From Oscillospiraceae bacterium (GTDB lineage: Bacteria; Bacillota; Clostridia; Oscillospirales; Ruminococcaceae), in the NCBI GenBank assembly GCA_016296485.1, contig JAEDJF010000091.1:1-6070 (forward strand): a stretch of 6,070 nt of DNA. Direction: 5' to 3'. This document shows positions 1 through 4,532 of this stretch, one piece after another. Both the position numbers and the translations under genes were made by a program. The notes beneath the pieces were generated by a model. That model was not told the origin of the DNA. It did not search any database and saw only the letters and a program-made list of their open reading frames with translations. Position 1 is the first letter of the stretch; every line of letters begins with the position of its first letter.

Positions 1-9
1 TTTTTCCCG

Positions 10-525
10 TTACCTGTTCGCGCCGATGACGATGACGCGGGTGTTGCGGGGCTTCGTGTAGCCCGAGGAGGAATACATCGAAGCGTATTTCTTTTTGAGC
101 TCCTCGAGGGCGAGGACCTCGGCGTACTTCTTGCGAAGCGCGGCGAGCTTTTCGGCGTAGCTTTCGCTGTCCTTCGCTTCGCCCTGGGAATATTCCGCGA
201 CGAGCTTCGCGATGGCGCCGTCCCGCTCCGCCGTGAGGTTTTCCCTCACGGCGGAATATTCCCCGGTGAGCCCCCGAAAGGCGTTTCTTACGGCGCCCCC
301 CGAAAGTCCCCTTGCCGCCACAATCTGCGGAAGGCGCTTCGCGGAAAGGCGGTTCTCAAGATATTTCCGGCGAAGAGCCCTTGCGGTCTCCTCCTCCGAG
401 GCGGCTTTCTCTCTCCTGAAAGTCTCCTCCCGCCTTGCTCTCGAGGAGGCAAGGCGGCTGTCAAGCCAGCCCTTTTCCTCGTTGTAATCGTTTATCGTGA
501 GCGTGTTCGTTTTTGTGGAAGCCAA
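10..525 (-). CDS. Coiled-coil phage protein of unknown function, downstream of the coat gene
   Basis: I do not recognise a named family. The 171-residue product is highly charged and mostly helical. Residues about 15-60 and 95-148 are rich in Glu, Lys, Arg and Ala with heptad-like spacing, suggesting two coiled-coil stretches. They flank a less charged hinge, LPQIVAARGLSGGAVRNAF (residues 65-83). An LPQ-x-AA-x-G-x-x-GG hinge of this kind is, from memory, seen in uncharacterised helical proteins of Firmicutes phage structural clusters. The tail (150-171) is Ser/Tyr/Arg rich and probably disordered. The start is TTG at 525-523: a strong GGGAGGTG ribosome site (541-534) lies 10 nt upstream and no in-frame ATG precedes it. 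The gene follows the coat gene by 36 nt on the same strand and is surely co-transcribed with it. A head-tail joining or head-completion role is possible from position only. Confidence 0.8.
   Translation of the reverse strand: MASTKTNTLTINDYNEEKGWLDSRLASSRARREETFRREKAASEEETARALRRKYLENRLSAKRLPQIVAARGLSGGAVRNAFRGLTGEYSAVRENLTAERDGAIAKLVAEYSQGEAKDSESYAEKLAALRKKYAEVLALEELKKKYASMYSSSGYTKPRNTRVIVIGANR
227..255. repeat. Perfect 12-bp inverted repeat inside the coiled-coil gene
   Basis: TCCGCCGTGAGG (227-238) and CCTCACGGCGGA (244-255) are exact reverse complements around a 5-nt loop. The hairpin lies in the coding sequence for about residues 90-101 of the coiled-coil protein. A palindromic GGAATATTCC overlaps its right arm (253-262) and occurs again at 187-196. 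There is no T-run on either side, so it is not an intrinsic terminator. It may be a chance result of repetitive Ala/Glu codons, or a true mRNA structure. Confidence 0.7.
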
Positions 526-543
526 AAATTTTTCACCTCCCTT

Positions 544-564
544 CCGTGCTCAAACCCGTGCTCA
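544..564. repeat. 12-nt-period tandem repeat giving a double stop after the coat gene
   Basis: CCGTGCTCA occurs at 544-552 and again at 556-564. Read on the minus strand, each copy begins with TGA, and the 12-nt period keeps both in the coat reading frame. The coat gene therefore ends in TGA (564-562) and meets a second in-frame TGA four codons later (552-550). It lies in the 36-nt gap before the next gene. Confidence 0.75.
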
Positions 565-1653
565 GGAGATAAACTGGACGTCCTCTGCGACGGCGGAGGT
601 AAAGCTCGTGCTCTTCATCGCCACGGCTCTGAATCTCACCGCGTCCTTGAGCCCGGAAGCGTCCACCGCGGCGGAGGCGCCCACAGCCTTGACGGCGGTG
701 CTGGAATATCTCGGGTCGGTGCCGTCGGTGGTGTAGTAGATGCAGTCCGCGCCGGCGGAGGTGATGGTGTTCACCTTGGTGCTCGTGCTGAAGCTGAACT
801 CGGGCTCCGCCTGCTGGGAATTGGGCGCGACGGCGGCGTAAACGCCGTTTGCCCTTCCGCCGAGGACGAAGGCGTCATAGATGAAGCGTCCCTCAAGAAG
901 ACTGCCGTTGATGCCGGCGGGGTTCTCCTTGACGAAGTAATCCTGGACCTTTTTAGGCTGGATTACGGAGTTCTTCTGGGTGATGAGGAAGTAGCACTGT
1001 TTGGAGCCTTTTTTGAGGTAGCTGTCCGGAACGACCACCACCTGTGCGCCCATAAAGGTGCCGATGGCGCCTTTAACAAGGGTGTCCTTTGCGAGGGCTT
1101 CGACGCCGATGAACTGGTTTGAAAGGCGGAGCATTCCGAAATAGCTCCAGCCGATGAAGATGAAGCGGTTTTCCGCCGGGACGTTCTTGTTGCTCATCGC
1201 TACCATTCCGTCGGAGAGGAGCTTCGCGATGGTTTCGGAGGTGGGCGCGGCGGTGAGCGCCGTGAGCTTTCCGGCGTAGTCGATATATTTGGTGAGGGCG
1301 TATTTGTCCATCTCGGGAATCGCCTGCTCGTTCATCTCCATAGCGAGGATTTTGGAAGCCTCCTTCGCGCCCATCTGCTCAAGGTTGTTGCCCTTGTCGA
1401 TGGTGATGGAAAAGCTTCTGTCCTTGCCGAGAATGAGCTCCTGCATGGTGTCCTGAAGCTCGGTGGGGGTGCCGTAGCGGCTGGTGCCGGTGCGGCTGTA
1501 GTCGGAGAGCGCCTGGGTCACCGGGGTATAGACGTTGAGGGTCTTGACGCCGGTAAAGTCATAGTCCTTGTTGGTGGTTCCGTCAACGACGGACTTGAGG
1601 GTGAAGGCGTTAGCCAGCTCCTTTGCGTATTTTGCTGCAAGATTGATTGCCAT
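562..1653 (-). CDS. Major capsid protein with fused Ig-like C-terminal domain
   Basis: The 363-residue product is the likely coat protein that forms the capsid shell. The N-terminal 280 residues resemble HK97-fold coats of Firmicutes phages: a helical N-arm (1-20), the DRSFSITIDKGN stretch (78-89) that is typical of the extended-loop and spine-helix region, and a long helix with MEMNEQAIPEMDKYAL (105-120). The last 80 residues are a separate module: YYTTDGTDPRYSS (306-318) is the signature of the chitobiase/beta-hexosaminidase C-terminal or FN3-associated Ig-like family, probably a surface-exposed decoration domain. The ATG at 1653-1651 has AAGGAGG (1671-1665) 11 nt upstream behind an A-rich leader, as expected for a very highly expressed gene. 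Coat normally follows scaffold directly; here a 2.3-kb reversed cassette separates them. No protease gene is seen in this window. The capsid call is inferred from sequence character and gene order, not from a database match. Confidence 0.88.
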   Translation of the reverse strand: MAINLAAKYAKELANAFTLKSVVDGTTNKDYDFTGVKTLNVYTPVTQALSDYSRTGTSRYGTPTELQDTMQELILGKDRSFSITIDKGNNLEQMGAKEASKILAMEMNEQAIPEMDKYALTKYIDYAGKLTALTAAPTSETIAKLLSDGMVAMSNKNVPAENRFIFIGWSYFGMLRLSNQFIGVEALAKDTLVKGAIGTFMGAQVVVVPDSYLKKGSKQCYFLITQKNSVIQPKKVQDYFVKENPAGINGSLLEGRFIYDAFVLGGRANGVYAAVAPNSQQAEPEFSFSTSTKVNTITSAGADCIYYTTDGTDPRYSSTAVKAVGASAAVDASGLKDAVRFRAVAMKSTSFTSAVAEDVQFIS

Positions 1654-1701
1654 TGAGTTAAAAACCTCCTTGTTTTTTGTTGATTTCGTTTTTGTTTAAT
1701 A
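1654..1701 (-). promoter_or_regulatory. A-rich translation leader and ribosome site of the coat gene
   Basis: On the minus strand the coat gene is preceded by a leader of nearly pure A/T with repeated AAA runs, ending in AAGGAGG (1671-1665). Such unstructured A-rich leaders favour high translation. I could not find a convincing minus-strand promoter here, so the coat may depend on long late transcripts coming through the reversed cassette, or on a phage-specific promoter. Confidence 0.6.
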
Positions 1702-1708
1702 TTTCAAA

Positions 1709-1838
1709 GCGCCGGGGATAAAAGCCGCACTTGCTCCTGCCGCCCGTTTGCCGCAAAATACGGTTCACTTAAAAATAACGGGCTTGGGGCCGTTTCCGGT
1801 CGGGCGGCGGGGCTTGCAAAGCCAGGGCGCCGGGGATA
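1709..1838. repeat. Pair of 12-bp direct repeats (GCGCCGGGGATA)
   Basis: GCGCCGGGGATA occurs exactly at 1709-1720 and 1827-1838, 118 bp apart. The sequences flanking the two copies are unrelated, so this is not a longer tandem duplication. The right copy overlaps the spacer and first bases of the plus-strand -10 box (1837-1842). The left copy lies just upstream of the coat leader. Candidate roles are a shared operator for divergent expression, or a scar of rearrangement. Confidence 0.6.
1739..1808. repeat. Nested inverted repeats upstream of the lipoprotein promoter
   Basis: GCCGCCCG (1739-1746) is the reverse complement of CGGGCGGC (1801-1808). Between them, overlapping the left arm, CCCGTT (1743-1748) mirrors AACGGG (1777-1782), and CCG (1751-1753) mirrors CGG (1761-1763). 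The arms compete, so only some can pair at once. The element could be a regulatory site or simply GC-rich remnants. Confidence 0.4.
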
Positions 1839-1842
1839 TAAT
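1814..1842 (+). promoter_or_regulatory. Sigma-70/SigA-type promoter for the lipoprotein cassette
   Basis: A perfect -10 hexamer TATAAT (1837-1842) lies 17 nt downstream of TTGCAA (1814-1819), which matches 4 of 6 bases of the -35 consensus. Transcription should begin near 1849, giving a leader of about 139 nt before the first lipoprotein start at 1988. The -35 box sits in a small hairpin (GGCTT 1811-1815 with AAGCC 1819-1823). This gives the cassette its own housekeeping promoter, independent of the phage late genes, so it could be expressed in a lysogen. Confidence 0.6.
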
Positions 1843-1848
1843 GTTCTT

Positions 1849-1953
1849 GGGCGGCTGTAAAAATTTTTCCTTCCGCCCTGCGCCAAAAGGCGCAAAAAAC
1901 TGCACTTAATATATGTAACCGTTTCGGGACGAGCCCGCCCTTCGGGAGGGCTC
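1849..1953 (+). promoter_or_regulatory. Structured 5' leader of the lipoprotein transcript
   Basis: Downstream of the promoter three potential stems follow one another. GGGCGG (1849-1854) pairs with CCGCCC (1873-1878) around an A5T5 core. GCGCC (1880-1884) pairs with GGCGC (1889-1893) around an AAAA loop. GAGCCC-G-CCC (1931-1940) pairs with GGG-A-GGGCTC (1944-1953), with one G-A mismatch and a TTC loop. None is followed by a T-run, so none looks like an intrinsic terminator. I recognise no known riboswitch class. The function is unknown. Confidence 0.4.
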
Positions 1954-1970
1954 CCCTTTCAATAACTTTC

Positions 1971-1978
1971 GAAGGGAG
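1971..1978 (+). promoter_or_regulatory. Ribosome binding site that identifies the ATT start
   Basis: GAAGGGAG lies 9 nt before the ATT at 1988. The matching site of the second lipoprotein gene, AGAAGGAG (2778-2785), lies 11 nt before a normal ATG. Both are preceded by TTTCG and followed by TCAAA just before the start codon, so the whole initiation region is shared. This fixes the true or former start of the first gene at 1988. Confidence 0.65.
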
Positions 1979-1987
1979 TTTTTCAAA

Positions 1988-2071
1988 ATTAAAAAACTTA
2001 TCTGTCTTGCCCTCGTTTTTGTCCTCGTGCTCACGGCGTGCTCAAAGCCCGAAGCGGACGAAGCTTTGAGC
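1988..2071 (+). repeat. Signal-peptide coding segment duplicated at 2797-2880
   Basis: The first 28 codons of the two lipoprotein genes align without gaps, and 68 of 84 bases are identical by my count. Identity covers the start region, the hydrophobic core, the lipobox cysteine and the first mature residues (CSKPE), then ends. The genes beyond this point are very diverged, so the shared leader reflects either a recent exchange or strong conservation of an export module. Confidence 0.75.
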
Positions 2072-2596
2072 ACCGGGAGCGAAGCCGGGTCGTCAAAAGA
2101 CATATCCCTCATCTTCGCGGATATTAAAGCAAACTACATACCCCTTTACGGAATAATGATAAATTGCGGTGCCTGGAACGACGCGCAGGAGATACCGGTA
2201 TATATGTACTACGCATGGTACCGGGAATACATCAATTCCATTACGGAGAAAGATGAGCGTATTGAAAAATACAGCTATGACGGCATTCCGGGCTGGTCCT
2301 ATCCGAAGGATGAGTTTGAGAGCTTCGCTTGGAAATATTTTAATGTCGATGCAGAATACCTGCAAAGCAGCGATATCTATAATGAGGAGCTGCAAATATA
2401 CTCCTGTGAGGGAGGAAGAGCAATGGCGGATTACACAATGGAGCTTCAATCTCCCGAAGATATAACCCTTGATAACGACTTGACCTACGTAAAAATATAC
2501 TGTAAAAACAGTTACGAATCGAAGCGGTTTTGTTTAGTGCTCGATATTTCCGCAGAGCCTTACAGATTCATTTCCTGCCTGGACGAACCGATATAA
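1988..2596 (+). CDS. Small lipoprotein with ATT start codon, possible start-loss gene
   Basis: Read from ATT (1988) the gene encodes 202 residues with a complete lipoprotein signal: KK after the first residue, a hydrophobic core (4-15) and lipobox LTAC with Cys18, to be lipidated and anchored outside the membrane. No ATG, GTG or TTG lies in frame between this point and the upstream TAA (1916). The next start, GTG at 2027, would remove most of the signal. The sister gene has ATG in the same place (TCAAAAATGAAAAAACT versus TCAAAATTAAAAAACT), so one base changed. ATT can initiate weakly, as in infC, so the gene may be poorly translated or newly dead. The mature part has an acidic Ser-rich linker (19-40) and an aromatic-rich domain. 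Residues 112-140 align with 129-158 of the sister. The body is about 32-38% GC in the 60-base lines I counted, versus about 60% in the sister gene. Function not recognised. Confidence 0.62.
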   Translation: MKKLICLALVFVLVLTACSKPEADEALSTGSEAGSSKDISLIFADIKANYIPLYGIMINCGAWNDAQEIPVYMYYAWYREYINSITEKDERIEKYSYDGIPGWSYPKDEFESFAWKYFNVDAEYLQSSDIYNEELQIYSCEGGRAMADYTMELQSPEDITLDNDLTYVKIYCKNSYESKRFCLVLDISAEPYRFISCLDEPI

Positions 2597-2770
2597 AGAA
2601 GCCCACTGCTTTTTACGGGGTATGCTCAGTCATATCATTTGGAAACACCCAAGTATCGTCCGAGCCCGAATACCGTGATTTACTTTGGCCATCATAGAAA
2701 TAAAACCAATCGAACGGACGGCGTTTTTGACCGCAGCACCCATGAATTTAAGATAGTGTCCGGCAAATAA
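2597..2770 (+). pseudogene. In-frame 57-codon coding remnant after the first lipoprotein gene
   Basis: After the TAA at 2594-2596 the same reading frame stays open for 57 codons to TAA at 2768-2770. The translation looks protein-like in its second half (for example KYRPSPNTVIYFGHH, then TDGVFDRSTHEFKIVSGK) and has no ATG start of its own. It ends 26 nt before the next start codon, just ahead of its ribosome site, which is where an operon gene would normally stop. I read it as the 3' end of a decayed or replaced gene, or as a C-terminal part of the first lipoprotein cut off by a nonsense mutation. A chance open frame is possible: about 6-7% for 57 codons with random bases. Confidence 0.4.
2727..2754 (+). 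promoter_or_regulatory. Candidate internal promoter for the second lipoprotein gene
   Basis: TTGACC (2727-2732, 5 of 6 consensus bases) and TAAGAT (2749-2754, 4 of 6) are separated by 16 nt. Transcription would start near 2761, about 36 nt before the ATG at 2797. It lies within the remnant frame. The match is moderate, and the upstream promoter at 1814-1842 could serve both genes. Confidence 0.3.
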
Positions 2771-2796
2771 TTTTCGCAGAAGGAGAAAAATCAAAA

Positions 2797-3873
2797 ATGA
2801 AAAAACTACTTTGTCTTGCCCTCGCGCTCGCCCTCCTGCTCACAGCGTGCTCAAAGCCCGAAGTGAGCGAAGATTTGAACATTAAAACGGATGTGCTTCT
2901 TGAAAGCGGCGCGCCCGCTTCCGAAATAGTCTTTAGCGAAAGCTTTCCCGCTTTCGGCGCGGCGCCGGCGCGCAGCCTTGACTACGCCGAAACTCTTTTC
3001 CTGGCGTATTTTGGACCGATGGCGCAGGAGCTCACGTCCTGCGGCGAAGATATTTCCGCCGAAGCGGCCTTCGCCGCTTTCGAGCGTTTCATAATCGAGC
3101 GCGGCGGCGAAATAGCGAACCGGGATGAGCTCACTTTGAAGCTCGGCGAAAAGGAGTATTACTCCGCCGAACTTTTGGAGGTCTTCGCCGCCCGCTTTTT
3201 CGGAATTTCCGCCGAGGAAATGCGCTCTCTAAAAGCGTATGACCCGGAAAACTCCCGCTACGAGCGCCTTGATTTCGGCGCCCCTCGGGGCGCAAACGCC
3301 GCTCTCCTTTCCCACCGTCTGCGGGAAGGCAGCTATTACTGCGAATTTACTTTTGACGGCGGCGACGGGCCCTCTCTCTTTGCGTCAATGGAATATGAAA
3401 ACGGCGATTTTCGCCTTAAGAGCATGGGCGAAGTCCTGGAACCGGAGGATGAAAATACCGCGCCGTATAAGCTCTCCGACGAGGACCTTTCGAACCCGCC
3501 GACGGATTTTGGCGGCTTTTTTGCCGTGCTCCCGAGCCGCTGGAGCCTTGAGGGCGGCGTAATAAGGGAAGCCGAAGAAAGCCTCGTTATTGCCGAGTAC
3601 CTCGGCAAAACGCCCTACACCGATTTTGCCGCCGCCTGTGCGGAACTTGACGCGCGCCATTCCGGCGCCGCCTGCGTCGGCGAGCTTTTCGGCGGGCGCC
3701 GCGTCAAATTCTATGAGGAGGAAGGAGTTCCCGCCGCCGACTGTTACTACTACGTCGACCTCGGCGGCGAGTTTGCGGAGTTTCGCTTCTCGCCCCTTAT
3801 GGGATTTGGCGGCGCCTGGAACCAAAAGTCCTATTTTGAGAGCTTCCTTTCCACCATTGAAACGGCAGAATGA
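2797..3873 (+). CDS. Predicted membrane-anchored lipoprotein, two-domain
   Basis: The 358-residue protein has a classical lipoprotein signal: MKK, a hydrophobic core of Leu and Ala (4-15) and lipobox LTAC with Cys18. Lgt and Lsp should lipidate and cleave it, leaving an acidic protein on the outer membrane face. After a linker (19-60), residues 62-215 form a helical then beta region that shares a diverged motif with the smaller neighbour (FAARFFGISAEEMRSLKAY, 130-148, versus FAWKYFNVDAEYLQSSDIY). Residues 238-355 look like a second beta-rich domain starting FFAVLPSRWS (241-250), a pattern reminiscent of PsbP/DUF1795-type folds, but this is a weak impression. The ATG has AGAAGGAG (2778-2785) 11 nt upstream. 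The gene runs opposite to the phage head genes and ends in a strong terminator. Its function is not recognised; superinfection exclusion or host-surface change is a hypothesis from phage lipoproteins such as Ltp of TP-J34 and lambda Bor. Confidence 0.85.
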   Translation: MKKLLCLALALALLLTACSKPEVSEDLNIKTDVLLESGAPASEIVFSESFPAFGAAPARSLDYAETLFLAYFGPMAQELTSCGEDISAEAAFAAFERFIIERGGEIANRDELTLKLGEKEYYSAELLEVFAARFFGISAEEMRSLKAYDPENSRYERLDFGAPRGANAALLSHRLREGSYYCEFTFDGGDGPSLFASMEYENGDFRLKSMGEVLEPEDENTAPYKLSDEDLSNPPTDFGGFFAVLPSRWSLEGGVIREAEESLVIAEYLGKTPYTDFAAACAELDARHSGAACVGELFGGRRVKFYEEEGVPAADCYYYVDLGGEFAEFRFSPLMGFGGAWNQKSYFESFLSTIETAE

Positions 3874-3927
3874 AACAGTCGTTAAAAACGAAGAGGCTAA
3901 TCTGCCCCGTCCTCGGGATTTTCCCCC

Positions 3928-3961
3928 GGCGGTCCCTTTTGGGACCGCCTTTTTTATTTTT
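3928..3961 (+). terminator. Strong intrinsic terminator of the lipoprotein cassette
   Basis: GGCGGTCCC (3928-3936) and GGGACCGCC (3941-3949) form a perfect 9-bp GC-rich stem with a TTTT loop, followed directly by TTTTTTATTTTT (3950-3961). This is a textbook rho-independent terminator for plus-strand transcription, 54 nt after the second lipoprotein gene. On the minus strand the hairpin is followed by GGGGGAAAA, not by T's, so it should stop only the lipoprotein transcript and let late phage transcription pass. Its T-run overlaps the last bases of the scaffold gene's stop codon. Confidence 0.92.
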
Positions 3962-4322
3962 ACCCCTCGTACATGAGCCCGGCGGCGAAGTCGTCCTCGG
4001 GGCTCTCGGCGGCGGTGCTTTTTGCGGGACCGACGGCGGCGTTCCGAAGGAGCTCCTCCACCTTTATAAGCCTGAGCTTTTCATTGAGGCGCTGGTTTTC
4101 AAGGCGAAGGTACGCCTCCGTCGGGGTCTCCCCGGCGGCGACCGCCTCCTCCATTCCCTCCGGGAGGGGCTCATTCATATACTGCGGGTATTTTTCGATG
4201 AATTTTAGCCAGGGAGTATTCTCCTCGTCGGCAATTTCCGGCTCTTTTACCTCCGGCGCGGGCTCCTCGCCGCCAACGGGGAATCCCTCCTCCGGGAAGA
4301 TGTTTTCGTCCAAATCAGGCAT
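3960..4322 (-). CDS. Short scaffold-like capsid assembly protein
   Basis: The 120-residue product is very acidic. It has a Pro/Glu-rich disordered N-terminus (1-35), a segment WLKFIEKYPQYMNEPLPEGM (38-57), a helical coiled-coil part (about 65-93, LRLENQRLNEKLRLIKVEELL) and a C-terminal DDFAAGLMYEG. A coiled coil ending in a DDF-x-x-G tail is the pattern of many phage scaffold proteins, whose C-terminus binds coat. It is shorter than most, so a partial scaffold or a scaffold accessory is possible. I start at ATG 4322: AAAGGAG lies 9 nt upstream. A start at 4343, seven codons further, would lack this spacing and add a basic leader (MRKEKRK). The start overlaps the stop of the zinc-ribbon gene (ATGCCTGA), implying translational coupling. 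Position between portal and coat supports the call. Confidence 0.65.
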   Translation of the reverse strand: MPDLDENIFPEEGFPVGGEEPAPEVKEPEIADEENTPWLKFIEKYPQYMNEPLPEGMEEAVAAGETPTEAYLRLENQRLNEKLRLIKVEELLRNAAVGPAKSTAAESPEDDFAAGLMYEG

Positions 4323-4518
4323 TTTCCTTTTCTCCTTTCTCAATTTCGACCTCGTTTTTGAGCCTTACGGCTTTGCCGTAAAGGCGGCATTTCTTGTTCG
4401 GACAGCAAAGCTCAAGGTTTCGGTAGAGCTTTGTTTCCGTCTCCGGGGCGCTGTCGCCCTCGACGGTCATATAGCATTTTCTTATCCGCAAAGCGGTTTT
4501 ACAGCTTTCGCAAAGCAT
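4315..4518 (-). CDS. Small cysteine-rich zinc-ribbon-like phage protein
   Basis: The product has 67 residues and six cysteines: C3-x-x-C6, C15, and C38-C39-PNKK-C44. CxxC at the N-terminus with a CPxxxC knuckle near residue 40 is the usual form of a small treble-clef or zinc-ribbon fold. The C-terminal third is a Lys/Glu-rich tail (51-67). Similar tiny CxxC proteins sit between portal and scaffold in clostridial phages, but I know of no assigned role; possibilities are nucleic-acid binding during packaging or a structural co-factor. The ATG at 4518 has an AGGAGGAG ribosome site (4530-4523) close upstream, 14 nt after the portal stop. Its end overlaps the scaffold-like gene by 8 nt. Confidence 0.8.
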   Translation of the reverse strand: MLCESCKTALRIRKCYMTVEGDSAPETETKLYRNLELCCPNKKCRLYGKAVRLKNEVEIEKGEKENA

Positions 4519-4532
4519 TTTTCTCCTCCTTT

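Larger units (their letters stand above)
1654..1987. other. 334-bp divergent non-coding region between coat and lipoprotein genes
   Basis: No credible gene lies here on either strand. It holds the coat leader on its left side, a 12-bp direct repeat, nested inverted repeats, a plus-strand promoter and a transcribed leader with three predicted hairpins before the first lipoprotein gene. These elements are listed separately. The density of repeats and palindromes is much higher than anywhere else in the window. Confidence 0.65.

Noticed and set aside
1696..1724. Minus-strand promoter for the coat gene (TATTAA at 1701-1696)
   Set aside because: No acceptable -35 box at 16-18 nt; the A/T-rich leader alone explains the match.
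1704..1895. 63-codon minus-strand open frame upstream of the coat gene
   Set aside because: Arg/Pro-rich low-complexity translation with no good ribosome site, lying over palindromes and the plus-strand promoter; read as non-coding.
1880..1953. Leader hairpins at 1880-1893 and 1931-1953 as intrinsic terminators
   Set aside because: Neither is followed by a T-run on either strand in the right place.
2093..2449. 118-codon minus-strand open frame over the first lipoprotein gene
   Set aside because: Antisense shadow without a ribosome site; the plus strand shows a lipoprotein domain related to its neighbour.
2027..2596. GTG start at 2027 for the first lipoprotein
   Set aside because: It would remove the positive residues and nearly all the hydrophobic core of the signal, leaving LTAC at the N-terminus; the alignment with the sister gene puts the start at 1988.
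3385..3825. 146-codon minus-strand open frame opposite the second lipoprotein gene
   Set aside because: It is a shadow of GC-rich codons in the plus-strand gene; the lipoprotein frame has a ribosome site, signal peptide and terminator, while this has no plausible protein character.
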